The notes beneath the pieces were generated by a model. That model was not told where the DNA came from and made no database searches. It saw only the letters and a list, made by a program, of their open reading frames with translations. DNA of 64,000 nucleotides from Tuctoria greenei. Taxonomy: Eukaryota; Streptophyta; Magnoliopsida; Poales; Poaceae. The stretch covers positions 147,133,167 to 147,197,166 of the forward strand of contig JAYESD010000002.1 in assembly GCA_036927565.1 (NCBI GenBank), read 5' to 3'. Below are positions 31,800-44,041 of this stretch, in pieces; positions within the stretch are counted from its first letter, which is position 1; each line of letters begins with the position of its first letter. A program made the translations under genes and the position numbers.

Positions 31800-32175
31800 A
31801 CCGGATGATCCGATGTCTCCCCTTTAGTTATCATCGGTCTAATTACTTTGGCTGACGTCATTGTGTCAGATATGACCGTTGTTAGACTGATGTTGCTCCT
31901 GTCTTCTCATCGGATGATCTGGTGGCTCTTCCTCCAGAATTTGCTTAATCTTGATGCTTACTGGAGTGATTGACCGATGCGTGTAAGTCTGTACATCGGA
32001 TGATCCGGTGCTACACTTGGTCCAATGGTATTGCAAACTGTACTGATGGACCAATGTCACTGAGCCATTCACATCAGATGATCTGGTGAGTACATTGTTC
32101 TAAGGTCTTCTTCTTCAGTTGAACCAACTCGACCGATGTGTACATTTCTGAAATCATCGATTGATCCGGTGAGTT
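31800..32175 (-). promoter_or_regulatory. U3 palindrome array of A-old
   Basis: ACACCGGATGATCCGATG, CATCGGATGATCTGGTG, ACATCGGATGATCCGGTG and related half-sites, partly decayed. The intact counterpart is at about 42518-42895. Confidence 0.78.
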
Positions 32176-32507
32176 GATTTTGTTTGCTTCGAGTTGTTTT
32201 GAGTGAATATTTTGTGTCTTGCTCAGATGACCTCTTAGACATTTGTTCCATAAGCCTCTCTGATGATCTTCAAGCATTGTATGCTGTCAACTTATGGTTG
32301 AGTGACTTAGACATAAGAGCTTTCACTTCTTGTCTTTATCTCATTGATTTGATCTCAAAAGTTGATTGCATATGGGTCTCCAATGACATATTCATTTCGT
32401 TTTATTGAGTGATTATGGGGACCTTGAATTCACAAATTCATTAGTAAAGTTCAATGGTTGTCATTAATCACCGAAACCGTACTTCATGGGGGGCCTAGAT
32501 GCTTTCA

Positions 32508-32906
32508 ATCTCCCCCTTTTTGGTGATTGATGACAACACAATAATCAAAGTGCAATAGTAATGAATTTGATAGAATGAAACTTAAAGGAATATGCAATGA
32601 ATACAGAATGTCACACTTGAAGCTTAAGCATCAATTAATAACTCAAGTGTGAATAATAAGTGATCATAAACATAGAAAAACACCAAATGAGCCCAATCGA
32701 TTAATAACTCATGGAAATAAGTTCATTAGAGCTCAATAAGTAGCAAATGAGTAGCAAACACACCAAATGTAGCAAACACACTGAATTACAAGAATGATAA
32801 ACGATAAATGATAAAAGAGACTCCCCCTGACACTAAGACGCTCCCCCTGAATCCTCTAACTCTTCTCCCCCTTTGGCATCAAGACACCAAAAAGGTATCC
32901 GAGTGC
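32508..32906 (-). other. PPT, A-rich spacer and accessory PPT-like motifs of A-old
   Basis: The final PPT abuts the LTR at 32508-32520. An A-rich spacer without ORFs follows. GGGGGAG repeats are at about 32821-32875, including CTTGATGCCAAAGGGGGAGA next to the end of ORF3. Confidence 0.75.
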
Positions 32907-35072
32907 CTAAGGACCCTGAGTACTGGGCGCGATGACGAACTGGTCACTGTCGCTGTCGTCGGAGTTGCTGGCTGGAGTAGCGGTGGAGGGAGCTGCCGGA
33001 GCCGTAGGAGCCACCATCGGTGCCTACTGTGGAGGAGCTGCTGGAGCAGGGGCACTAACGACGGAGGCCAGCGTCTGCTGGAACAAGGTCGTAGCCGGCA
33101 GCGGGGAGTGAATCGGAGCACCAGGAGCCTGAAGTGGAGACATGCTGAAGGAGGGAATCGGCGTAGAAGGTACTGGGGCCACTGGAGCGGCAGTTGGAGC
33201 CAGGACTGGAGGTGGTGGAGCGACTCCTGGCAGCTGCGATGGGAGGGCAATCCCGGTCTGGGTGTAGAGGTTGGTGATCAGCCCCAGGATGCCCATCATC
33301 GCCTGCTCCGTCTGCTGCTTCTGGTCGAGAGCGCGCTAGTGCGTCTGGTCAATAAGCCCCGTCACCCTGTCAGTGTCTTCACGCCTCTCACGGGCGATCT
33401 GACGCTGCATCTCCTGCTGCTGCTACTGGAGCTCAAGGAGACAGGCAGCCTGCTCCGCTCGGGCCTGCTCGGCTGCCAGCCTGTCCAGACGCTGCTGCTC
33501 AACCATCTGCTGGAGGAGCGACGTCAGCTCTGACGGCTGCGTGACCTACGCCTCAGTGACGGGAGGTGGAGTAGGTGGTGGCACTGTAGAGTCTCCAGCC
33601 TCCGCGTCGTGCTGCATGGGTGAGGGCGGAGGAGGGAAGTACTCCTCGACACTGTTGTCGGTGTCGCTCTTTGACCAGATATGCCACAAGTCCTCCCCCT
33701 GTGCCTCAGCCTTGACAAGCCTCTCATCCTCCTTCTCTAAGTCAGACCAGTCCTACTCAGAAAGGCGAGCCCTGACCTGACGCTCGACTGGACAGCCAAG
33801 GCGGCAGTCTCCAGGAGCTGGGGCACGGTAGTGACCGAACCGTGTCACACTCTCGTCAGTGAGATGGTCGTGCACGGCAGACTCCTCAGGGACCATCATG
33901 GTGAGCAAGTAGATGATCCAGTGTCCATATACGAGCTGCCTCATCATGCCCACACCGTCTATGATCACATCCTCCATCTCGCATATGAGGACGTCCACGA
34001 TGTCGAACTCCATCCCGTTCATGATGTAGAACAGGAGAGTCTGCTGTAAGCTGGTGAACCCCTCCAGGTAACCAGACCTCAGCAGGAGCGTGCGGCGCAA
34101 GGCGAGGTGCACTGTGCGTGCAGCTGGAGTCAACAAAGCTGGTACTCTCGGCTGGTCAGGAGAGAAGGTAGGACTGAACAAGGAAAGAATCTCCTCCAGA
34201 GCTGGTGCCACTCCTCCATTGAGCGGCCTCCTCGGCGGGTCTGCCTGACCATAGACCCTCTCATGCACGCAGGAGTCGTGCAAGTCCACTCCCAGCAGCT
34301 GTGCCAGTGTCTGCCTCGTCAAGTGGTAGTGTTGTCCCATGAACATGAAATCAATTGATCTTCTGCCCTCAGAGACATAGAGGGTGCCGTAGAAGACGCG
34401 GACCCAATCTTCCACATAGGCACTCCGCTCATATGCCATTAGCTGCACCAAACCTCGGTACCTCTCAAAATAAGGACGGATCTCCGTCTCTGCTGCCAGA
34501 GCTAGCTGACCCCAATCTAGATAGTTGTGCTGGAACAACTTGTGGCCTCGACGCCTCTAGGTCTCATAGAGTGATGCCTGGGTGACAGTCCAGAAGCAAC
34601 TATCCACCAGAGCCTCTCTGGGCTGCGGGTACCACTCCTCAAGCAGCACATTCCACCTGAGCTTGCGAAGCTGCTTGGCCTTCATCTTCCGGTAGTCGGT
34701 CAACCGGACTCCTTCAGCGACATGGACAGTGGTGTCCATCTCGTAGATCGCTCGCTGGGCCTCCCTGTCCTCACGACGGTCGGTAGCCGTTGGTCTCGGA
34801 CGTGGTGCTGCCGCGGTGTGACCCCCACGAGTCCAGGCTGAGCGACAACGGAAGAGAGGCTCTACCGGCTCTTCTTCGGCCTCGGAGTCGTCAATTATCG
34901 GTGGCTGCCTCGGACGAGCCTCACGGATCATAAGGGATCCCCCTCGGCCACGCTCACGCTCCTCGGTGGCGCGAGCGGCCATCAAGGCCTTCCTCTCCTC
35001 CTTTGACAATTTTTGCTTCTTCGCGGCCGGCTCCGCGATAGCCTTCCCCTTGTTCTTCTTGTCGCGAGCCAT
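32907..35072 (-). pseudogene. ORF3 (third Sirevirus ORF, env-like position), broken
   Basis: The ATG at 35072 starts MARDKKNKGKAIAEPAAKKQ, a basic NLS-like N-terminus. An acidic linker and a globular core with VEDWVRVFYGTLYVSEG, FMFMGQHYHLTRQTLAQLLG and LLFYIMNGMEFDIVDVLI follow. The last part is a Gln-rich coiled coil and a long Pro/Ala-rich tail ending FVIAPSTQGP at TAG 32909-32907. In-frame TAG codons at 34559-34557 and 33755-33753, further stops and at least one frameshift break it. Many Sireviruses have an ORF here called envelope-like, and the core also resembles a 'putative plant transposon protein' domain. I see no signal peptide or membrane anchor, so an envelope role is unsupported here. 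Confidence 0.7.
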
Positions 35073-35449
35073 TGTGATCACGCGATTGAACGGAGTCGAC
35101 GAAGGTGATGTGGAGATTGACGGGGTAGGAAACCCTAGCGGCGATGGACTTGGGTGGAGACGGCGGCGCTTGGAGGCGGCGGCGCGTGGTGGAGGCGACG
35201 ACGCTTGGAGGCGGCGGCGCTTGGAGGCGATGGAGGTTGCGGTTTCGGTGATGGTGGCGGCGGCGCTAGGAGATGATGGCGGCGTGGTGGAGTGGGCGGC
35301 GCGTGGATGGAGGCGGTGGCGCGGCGGGCGGCGGCGTCCGGCGGGAGCACAGCGGCGGCAGCCGGAGACGGCGGCGGCGGTTGGTGGTGGCGCGGTGAGA
35401 GGAACGGCGGTGGCGGCGTCGGGATCGGGAGAGAGAAAAGGAGAACGAA

Positions 35450-35860
35450 CGGCTGGTTTAAATAGTGGGTCCAAAACCCTAGCCGTATATTTAACACCGG
35501 ATGGACCGATGTTGAACGACGGGAGCATCGATCGAATGATACAGTAAGGTTTTTCAGAAAAGTGCCGTTGACACCGGATGGACCGACGTTGAGGGTTGGG
35601 ATCATCGGTCGAATGGCACAGTAAGGATATTCAAAAGAGGAATGTTGACACCGGATGGTCCGACGTGGGAGGAAGGAGCATCGATGGAATTTTGCACAGT
35701 TCCAGAAGAGTAAACACCGGATCGACCGATGTTTTTCAGAATGAACGCGTCGGTTGAATTGAGATACAAACTGAACTGGCCCTTGGAGATTGAACACCAA
35801 TTGATCCGATGAGGGATTGACCTAGGCATCGGATAATCCGATGAGATCAGAACGAAAACA
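35450..35860 (-). promoter_or_regulatory. Internal palindrome array plus TATA-like box upstream of ORF3 (A-old)
   Basis: Reading on the element strand, family-A palindromes (CATCGGATAATCCGATG, CACCGGATCGACCGATG, CACCGGATGGACCGATG and others) fill 35850-35490. CTATTTAAACC (about 35466-35456) and a pyrimidine-rich leader to the ORF3 ATG at 35072 follow. This repeats the order palindromes, TATA, leader seen in the LTR. Confidence 0.6.
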
Positions 35861-36458
35861 TCCCATATATGTCCTTTGACCAAACAAACAAGCAAAGAGA
35901 AACACATGTCTTAGGACTTTTTGGGCAACCCCTTACCCCTCAAAGATACTAATATGCCAATAACTTGGCTAGGCCTTAAGGCAAATGGAACATCGAGAAA
36001 AATAGGAGGAAAATGTCCAAATAAAATGTAAGGCCCATGCTTTGTGAGGTAGAGTATGAAGACTTCTATCTCTTTAGAGCATGTTCCTCTAGGCATTAAC
36101 GCACCTAACATTTTGTTCTTTCCACCTTATATGAGTTGAGATATTGCATTTTAAACAAGTCTCTTTCTCATGAGGTGGGTTCCCCTTTGTGACAATCTAC
36201 AGTATGCAATGTCAAACAAATTATAGTGCAAGAAATTTAAATATGAGTGCAAGTCTATATGGCAGGCATCATGCAAGGCATAAAGTAAATCTATCTTGCC
36301 AAGTTTGAACCTTTCAAAGGCTTCTTCAGGGAGAACCACTCTCCAAGCCTTGGGAAAACCCAAAAGAACCACCATTCCAAGCTAACCCTTGCTCACCCCT
36401 ATCCTTTGAGAGTTAGGCAAGACCTATATGACATGCATTCTTACATGATCATGGCAAC
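35861..36458. other. Non-coding block 3' of pol (A-old)
   Basis: Homologous to 10201-10731 of A-young, with an added stretch at about 36320-36395. No ORF is seen. Confidence 0.5.
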
Positions 36459-39400
36459 TTACATGACGTTTGATGCATCTAGCACATTTAATTCACTCCT
36501 TAGCCTAGAAAAAGTTTTCTCATCAAGTGGTTTATTTAAGATATCCGCCAATTGTTCTTCGGACCTAACACCTCGCAATGAGATGTCTCCCTTAGCTTCA
36601 TGGTCCCTTAAGAAATGATGGCGAATATCAATGTGCTTAGTGCGGGAGTGTTGAACGGGGTTTTTAGCTATCTTAACCGCACTTTCAGTGTCACAAAGGA
36701 GAGGCACACAACCAAATTTAATACCAAAGTCCAAAAGGGTTTGCTTCATATAAAGAATTTTGGCACAACATGCACCGTCCGTAATGTATTCCGCTTCCGC
36801 CGTGGACAAGGCGACGGAATTTTGCTTCTTGCTTGACCAAGAAACTAGGGAACGCCCAAGCAAGTGGCACCCACCAGAGGTACTCTTGCGATCCACGCGG
36901 CATCCGGCAAAGTCTGAATCCGAGTATCCCACAAGATGGAATTTGGCACCTTTAGGGTACCACAAGCCCACACTAGGGGTATGCTTAAGATACCTAAGTA
37001 TCTTAAAGACCGCCTTCCTATGCGATTCTTTAGGTGCCGCTTGAAAGCAAGCACACAAGCATACACTAAACATGATATCGGGCCTAGATGCGGTAAGGTA
37101 AAGCAATGAACCAATCATAGAATGGTAGTTAGATTGATCAATAGGTTAACCGTCCTTATCCGCGTCGAGATGACAATTGGTTGCCATTGGAGTACTTCTT
37201 GAGCTACAATCTCCCATCTCAAATTTCTTCAAGAGGTCCTTGGTGTACTTCTCTTAATAGACGAAGGTCCCCTCTTGAAGTTGCTTGATTTGAAATCCAA
37301 GGAAGAATTTGAGCTCTCCAATCATTGACATCTCGAATTCCCTAGACATCATTTTGCCAAACTCATGGCTAAAAGCTTCGTTAGTTGAACCAAAAATAAT
37401 ATCAACAACATAAATTTGACAAATGAACAAATCTCCGTTGATGTCCTTGGTGAAGAGTGTGGTGTCCACCCTCCCGATCTTGAATCCTTGCATGATGAGG
37501 AAGTCCCGTAGTCGTTCGTACCATGCCCTAGGTGCTTGCTTGAGCTTGTAGAGCGCCTTCTGCAACCTATACACATGATTAGGATTCCTCGGATCTTCAA
37601 ACCCGGGAGGTTGTTCAACATAAACAAGCTCGTTAATGTAACCATTAAGAAAGGCACTCTTCACATCCATTTGATAAAGTCTAATGCTATGATGTGATGC
37701 AAAGGCAAGGAGTATACGGATGGCTTCTAGCCGGGCGACCGGGGCAAATGTCTCCCCAAAATCTAGTCCTTCAACTTGTGAGAACCCTTTGGCCACAAGT
37801 CTTGCCTTGTTGCGAACCACAACGACATTCTCGTCTTGTTTGTTGTGGTACACCCACTTTGTTCCGATGACGTTCTTGTCCTTGGATCACTCCTCCAACA
37901 CCCAAACTTCATTGCGGATGAAGTTGTTGAGTTCTTCTTGCATGGCCATCACCCAATTTGGGTCTTGGAGCGCTTCCTCAATGTGATTGGGTTCTACACA
38001 CGAAACAAACGAGTAGTGCTCACAAAACGAAGCAAAGTGGCGAGAACGTGTACTTACACCCCTTGACGGACTTCCAATGATTTGATCCATTGGATGTGCC
38101 TTGGAGATGCGTCCATGCCTCATAAGTGGTTGTGAAGCACTTGGCGAAGGTGATGTGTGTTGTTCCTCTTGTGGTTGGACTTGATCATGGACTTCTTCTT
38201 CCTCTTGATGTTGTTGTGCTTGTGAGTCTTGAGTTGGCAATGGATCATCCTTCTCTTCCTCGTCAACTTGAGGTGCCATAGAGGTGTTGTTGTTTGAACT
38301 TGAGGCTCCCCCTTGATCATGGCTCTCCTCAACTTCCGGCTTGATGTCTCCAATGGTCATGTTCTTCATGGCTTCTCATAGAGGCTCATCATCTATTTCA
38401 TCATGACCAAAACTCTCCTCTTGGGAGCCATTAGATTCATCAAACTCAACATCACAACTTTCTTCAATGAGCCTTTTCTTGCGGTAGATGTAGCACTTGC
38501 ATCCAAAGACTCGAAAGTAGGAGATGTTGGGCTTTCTCCCAATGAGAAGCTCGTACGGGGTCTTTTGAAGTAGGCGATGTAGGTAGACCCTATTTGCGGC
38601 ATGGCACCCCTATTGATCGCTTCGGGCCAAAACTTCTCTGATGTGCCGTAGTCATCAAGCATTGCTCTTGCAAGAGTGATGAGTGTCTTGTTCTTCCTTT
38701 CAATGACACCGTTTTGTTGAGGAGTGTATGTGGCCGAGAACTCATGTTTCACGCCTTCGCGGTCACACTACTCCCCAATGTTGTAGTTCTTGAATTTGGT
38801 GCCATTGTCACTCCGGACCTTGATGATGGGAAGTTGAAATTCCCTTTGAGCGCGGTTGGCGAAGGTCTTGAACACTTCCGGAGTTTCACTCTTGTCACCT
38901 AGAAACAAAGTCCAAGCATAGCGAGAATATTCATCAACAATAACGAGACAATAGAGGTTACCACCAAGGCTTTGATATGTGGACGGTCCGAAGAGGTCCA
39001 TGTGGAGTAGCTCAAGTGGCTTGGAGGTTGACACCATTGTCTTCATTGGGTGGTGTGAAGCAACTTGCTTCCCAGCTTGACAAGCGCTACAAAGCTTGTT
39101 CTTCTCAAATGTGACATCCGTTACGCCGGTCACCATCCCAATCTTGAATGACTTCTTGAGTTTGCTCATTCCAATGTGCGCTATGCATCGGTGCCATAGC
39201 CATCCCAAGCTTGTCTTAGTGAAAAGACAAGTGGTCAAGCTAGCATTCTTGTTGGCGAAGTCCACTAGGTAGAGATGTCCATGCCGGAATCCTTTGAAGA
39301 CTATGTCTTGGCTAGTTTCACTACTCACAACAACATCATTTTTGCTAAATGTGCACGTTAGTCAAAGATCACATAAGTGTGCAACAGAAAGTAAATTGAA

Positions 39401-39618
39401 ACTAAGTGACTTAACATACAAAACATTAGAAATAGACAAGTCATTTGAAATAGCAATTTACCTAACCCAATTACCTTTCCCTTAGAGTTATCACCAAAGG
39501 TGACTTGTTCATGATTGTCGGGGTTTTCTATGGTGGTGAACATACTATCATTGCCAGTCATATGTTGAGTGCACCCGCTATTGAGTACCCAATGCTTTCC
39601 TCCGGCTTTGTAGTTCAC
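36459..39618 (-). pseudogene. pol: pol of A-old, broken, catalytic RT residue lost
   Basis: Same domain order as the intact A-young pol. Damage: frameshift near 39460 in the protease region; Trp-to-TAG at 38770-38768 in integrase; frameshift near 38612; a deletion of about 100 bp near 38466 relative to A-young; stops near 37887 and 37254 and another between 37118 and 37200. The RT motif reads YVVD (37412-37401) instead of YVDD, removing a metal-binding Asp. RNase H (36459-37118) is still open and ends SELNVLDASNVM as in A-young. Confidence 0.9.
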
Positions 39619-39632
39619 CTACACACATGAAT

Positions 39633-41759
39633 TCAATTTTTGACTTTAGGCACCCAAGACAACTTAGGTCCTTGTATGTGTGATACAAGTGTTTTTGGGA
39701 CCCAAAGTTGCTTGGGGAGCTTCTCCTTCATGCCCTTCATGTCTTTGCCAATGAACCTTGCCTTCACCTTGCCATGTACTTTACTCAAGAGATAATAATG
39801 ATCATTGAAAGTAGATTTATAGTTAGTAGGCAATTTTGGAGAAGGTCGGTTAGGAAGAGGACACTCCCTTGTGTGGTGACTGGTGACCTCACAATGTTGG
39901 CAATAAGAACCAACTTCCTTGATGAAGCTTGTTCTTAGCTCCGATGAGGGCACCTTTCCTTTGTTAGGCACCGGGAAGGATCCAAGTCCTCTCTTGTTGA
40001 AGGCCTTTGCTTGTTGGAAGAGAATTTCCTTGTGCTTGACTTCTCCTTTTGAAAGTCTAGCCACACTAGTGCGGAGACTCTCAATTTCTTCCAACAAGTC
40101 CTTCTCCCTAGCATTAGCTTTCAAAGGCAAAGACTTGCGCAAAGCATTAGTGGCATGAGAAGTAATGGATATCTTATCATTAAGAGTTTGCTTCTTCATG
40201 TTTTTCAACTCTTGATCAAGCATGTCATGAGCAAGGTTAAGTGTTTGATGTTCTTGTATTAACTTGTTGTGCTCTTCCAAGAGTGTTTGGTGTGCTAAGT
40301 CAAGTTCATGATTATCTATCTTGATTTTAGCCTTTTCTTACTCAATTTGCTTGACACGGGATTTGAGCGTGTCATGCTCTTTGAGTATGCTTTCATACTT
40401 GTCAAGCAAATCAAGGTTAGCACTCTCAAGTTTAGCACGAGTTTCTTCAAGCACTTTAACCTTACTCTTTTCCCTCTTAATGATAGCATGATATTCATTT
40501 ATCAAAGACGTTAAATCATCGGGGGAAAGCTCATCATCGCTAAAGTCATCACATACCTTGGTGTTACCTTTTGCCATGAGGCACATGGGCGGTGGATGAA
40601 GAGGTGCATCATCATTGTTGGCGATGGCGAGGCCGGCCAAGCTTTCTTCTTCCTCTTCACTCTCTTCATCACTTGTTTCTTCGTCAGTGACCCATTCATT
40701 TTCCTCACACATGAACACCTTTTGCGGGCCATTTGTCTTCTTTGGGAAGAGCCTTGCCTTCTTGCCCTTGTCATGTTTCTTCTTCCCAAAGGATCTTGGC
40801 TTTGGTTTGGCTTCTTCTTCTTCATCATCACTTCCTTCAAGCTTGCGATGCTTGCTCTTGTGGTTCTCTCTTTGTTTGTCCGGTCTTGGACAATCATAGG
40901 AGATGTGGCCTTGATCAGCACAATTGTAGCAAGTCTTGTGATCATCTCTCCTTTGTAGAAATGCTCTCCTCTTAGGATCAAATGTGTATCCCTTCTTAGA
41001 GATGTTGGAGTTCAAGCGTGAGAACTTTATCATCATCAATGCAAGCTCATCATCATCATCCTCACTTGATGCTTGTTCTTCTTCACTTGAGCTAGGCTCA
41101 ACCACCTTCTTATTCTTGTGGCTGGTTTTCTTGGTGGAGCCCTTTAGAGCAATTGACTTTGAAGATGATTGCTCCATCATCCCAAGTACACTCATCTCAT
41201 GAGCGTGTATTTCTCCAATGAGCTCCGAAACTTCAATGTGGTCAAGTGACTCTTTTTGGAGCATGGAGTTGATGATGTTGTACTTTGGCTTGGGGAGGAG
41301 CATGAGGATCTTGCGGTTGATGAGTCCCTTGCCAAGAGAAGCAATGTCAAGAGCATTTATTTCTTCAATAAGCACATTCAAGCGAGATAACATTTCATTG
41401 ACATTTTCATGAGGAAGCATTTTAAATTCATCATATTTGGCTTTAATCATGTGATATTTTAATTCCTTGACACGAGAAGAGCCCTCATGAATTTCTATTA
41501 AGCAAGCCCAAATTTCACAAGCTTTTTCTTTACTAGCAATTCTAGAAAATACATCTTGACTAATACATTCATAGATTGCATTCCTAGCTTTAGCATCCCA
41601 TTTAATTTGATCACCAACATAATTGTGTTCTCCAAACCCTGCGTGGGTCGCTTCCCAAACTTCGGGAGCAATAGCCTCTAGATAAGTGCGCATGCGTGCT
41701 TTCCAATAGGCAAAGTTCTTGCCCTCGAAGATAGGAACCGAACCCCCAACCTTGGACAT
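39633..41759 (-). pseudogene. gag: gag of A-old, one nonsense codon
   Basis: ATG at 41759, total 708 codons, colinear with the A-young gag. CCHC CYNCADQGHISYDC and the second knuckle CQHCEVTSHHTREC are both present. The only break I see is a TAA at 40340-40338 in the coiled-coil region. The native stop is TGA (39635-39633), 11 nt before the TAG that precedes pol. Confidence 0.9.
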
Positions 41760-41805
41760 TTTAGCTCTCTAGCGGTGAAGCTAGAATGATCCTATGAGCA
41801 ACCTT

Positions 41806-41817
41806 GCTCTGATACCA
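41806..41817 (-). other. Primer binding site of A-old (tRNA-Met)
   Basis: Minus-strand TGGTATCAGAGC two bases after the 5' LTR end (41820). Confidence 0.92.
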
Positions 41818-41819
41818 AT

Positions 41820-43227
41820 TGTAAGGACCGAATGCCCAAGAGGGGGGGGGGGTGAATTGGGCTTTCTTCGAAAAATTCTAAGCAATGAAACTTAATTTCT
41901 AAAGCCCAATTCCCTACGCAACTATCTATGCATTCTAGTAGATAGAAACTTCGCGGAATATAAAATGCATAGAAGTAAGGGAAGGAGAAGGATGCAAACT
42001 TCTGAGGAGACAAGGATTTATCCCGTGGTTCGGCAAGATCGTTAAGATCTTCCTACATCCATGTTGTGGCACCCACCAAAGGGTTTTGCCACACCCAAGT
42101 CACCGAGACGAGGGGTCTTCACTATTCCTCTCCGTTTGCCTCCTTTGGCAAGGTGGAGCTCAAGCCTTGTACAACTTCGACCTTCCGGGCTTCCACAAAT
42201 GCCTTGGCAAGCTCCGGAAGTCTCCTCATGATTACAACACCAAGGGCACTCCCTTGAGGCTCTCACACTATCCTAGAGAGTCCACTCACCCAGAATGGTG
42301 GCACACAAGCTCTCTCTTTAGCTAGTTCTCGCCTAAACCTTGGTGTGTGGACGATCGAAATGGTGTTGAAGTGATTGCTCTTGGTCTTGAATGCTTGTGG
42401 ATGTGTTGATAGCTTCTGGTTATCAAGACTTAACAAAATGACAGGGTTAGGGGGTATTTATAGCCAGCCTTCCCGAAATAGCCGTTGGAAAAGTAGGCTG
42501 ATAGAACTTTACTGTGAACACCGGATGATCCGATGTTTCCCCTTTAGTTATCATCGGTCTAATTACTTTGGCTGACGTCATTGTGTCAGATATGACCGTT
42601 GTTAGACCGATGTTGCTCCTGTCTTCTCATCGGATGATCCGGTGGCTCTTCCTCCAGAATTTGCTTAATCTTGATGCTTACTAGAGTGATTGACCGATGT
42701 GTGTAAGTCTGTACATCGGATGATCCGGTGCTACACTTGGTCCAATGGTATTGCAAACTGTACTGATGGACCGATGTCACTGAGCCATTCACATCGGATG
42801 ATCTGGTGAGTACATTGTTCTGAGATCGTCTTCTTCTGTTGAACCAACTCGGCCGATGTGTACATTTCTGAAATCATCGGTTGATCTGGTGAGTTGATTT
42901 TGCTTGCTTCGAGTTGTTTTGAGTGAATCTTTTGTGTCTTGCTCAGATGAACTCTTAGACATTTGTTCCATAAGCCTCTCTGATGATCTTCAAGCATTGT
43001 ATGTTGTCAACTTATGGTTGAGTGACTTAGACATAAGAGCTTTCACTTCTTGTCTTTATCTCATTGATTTGATCTCAAAAGTTGATTGTATATGGGTCTC
43101 CAATGACATATTCATTTCGTTTTATTGAGTGATTATGGGGACCTTGCATTCACAAATTCATTAGTAAAGTTCAATGGTTGTCATTAATCACCGAAACCGT
43201 ACTTCATGGGGGGCCTAGATGCTTTCA
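41820..43227 (-). repeat. 5' LTR of A-old (1,408 bp)
   Basis: Pairs with 31101-32507. Its palindromes are better preserved than in the 3' copy. TATAAATA at 42455-42462 (minus strand), TGACGTCA at 42573-42580. Confidence 0.93.
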
Positions 43228-44036
43228 GACATTCATAAGCCAAACCAAGTACAAGCAGGACACACTTAAGAAGTTTGGCATGGACAAGGCAAAGCCCATA
43301 AAGACCCCCATGGCAACAAATGGCCACTTGGATCTCAATGAAGATGGACCTAGTGCCGACCAAAAGGTATATTGCTCCATGATTGGATCTCTACTCTATT
43401 TATGTGCATCTAGGCCAGACATTATGTTGAGTGTATGTTTATGTGCAAGATTTCAAGTCAACCCTAAGGAATGTCACTTGACAGCCGCAAAAGGATCTTG
43501 AGATATTTAGTTCATACACCCAACCTTGGTCTTTGGTACCCAAAAGGCTCAAAATTCAATCTCATTGATTACTCCGATGCAGATTATGTCGGGTGCAAAG
43601 TAGATAGAAAAAGCACCTCTGGCACATGCCAATTCCTAGGGAGATCCTTAGTTTCTTGGTCCTCCAAGAAACAAAATTCTATTGCCTTATCCACAGCCGA
43701 AGCGGAGTATGTTGCAGCTGGGAGCTGTTGTGCACAACTCCTTTGGATGCGACAAACTCTAAGGGATTACGGTTACAATATGAACCGTATTCCTCTCCTT
43801 TGTGACAACGAGAGTGCCATTAAAATTGCCCACAATCCAGTTGACCACTCTAGAACTAAACACATAGACATAAGACATCATTTTTTGAGAGACCATTCCA
43901 TGAAAGGAGATATAACCATCTCACATGTCAATACCAAAAAAACAATTGGCTGACATATTCACCAAGCCACTTGTGAAAAGCGCTTTTGCGAACTACGAAA
44001 TGAACTAAATATCCTCGATGCTCGGAGTGTGGCTTG
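43228..44036 (+). pseudogene. pol: pol of family B, part 2 (RT C-terminus and RNase H)
   Basis: Resumes in phase after the GACAT duplication. It reads MIGSLLYLCASRPDIM, then after a frameshift near 43490 VDRKSTSGTCQFLGRSLVSW, STAEAEYVAAGSCCAQ, CDNESAIKIAHNPV and RTKHIDIRHHFLRDH. A further single-base change in the A run near 43940 shifts the end (LADIFTKPL) out of frame. Confidence 0.9.
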
Positions 44037-44041
44037 AAAAG

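Larger units (their letters stand above)
31101..32507 (-). repeat. 3' LTR of A-old (1,407 bp)
   Basis: Element-strand ends are TGAAAGC and CCTTACA. Palindromes lie at about 31800-32175, TGACGTCA at 31853-31860, and a minus-strand TATAAATA at 31735-31742. Many differences from the other LTR are C/T or G/A changes inside CG-containing palindromes (for example CGGATGATCC to CGGATGATCT). Confidence 0.93.
31101..43227 (-). mobile_element. Older Sirevirus, family A ('A-old')
   Basis: 12,127 bp with GACAT target duplications (31096-31100 and 43228-43232), on the minus strand. It is a close relative of A-young, with the same LTR ends, PBS, gag, pol, internal palindromes and PPT motifs. It also keeps ORF3. 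The LTRs differ at about 39 of 1,407 positions (~2.8%). All ORFs carry inactivating changes. Confidence 0.92.

Noticed and set aside
32808..33533. 241-codon plus-strand open frame
   Set aside because: It is the complement of the Pro/Gln-rich end of ORF3 on the minus strand. The plus-strand translation is low-complexity and matches nothing.
32907..35072. Calling ORF3 a true envelope gene
   Set aside because: Position fits the 'env-like' label, but there is no signal peptide, transmembrane segment or cleavage site that I can see, so I leave the function open.
34966..35547. 193-codon plus-strand frame and overlapping minus-strand frames reaching 35528 and 35800
   Set aside because: GC-rich leader of ORF3. 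The ATG at 35072 gives the expected N-terminus, and the upstream extensions run through palindromes.
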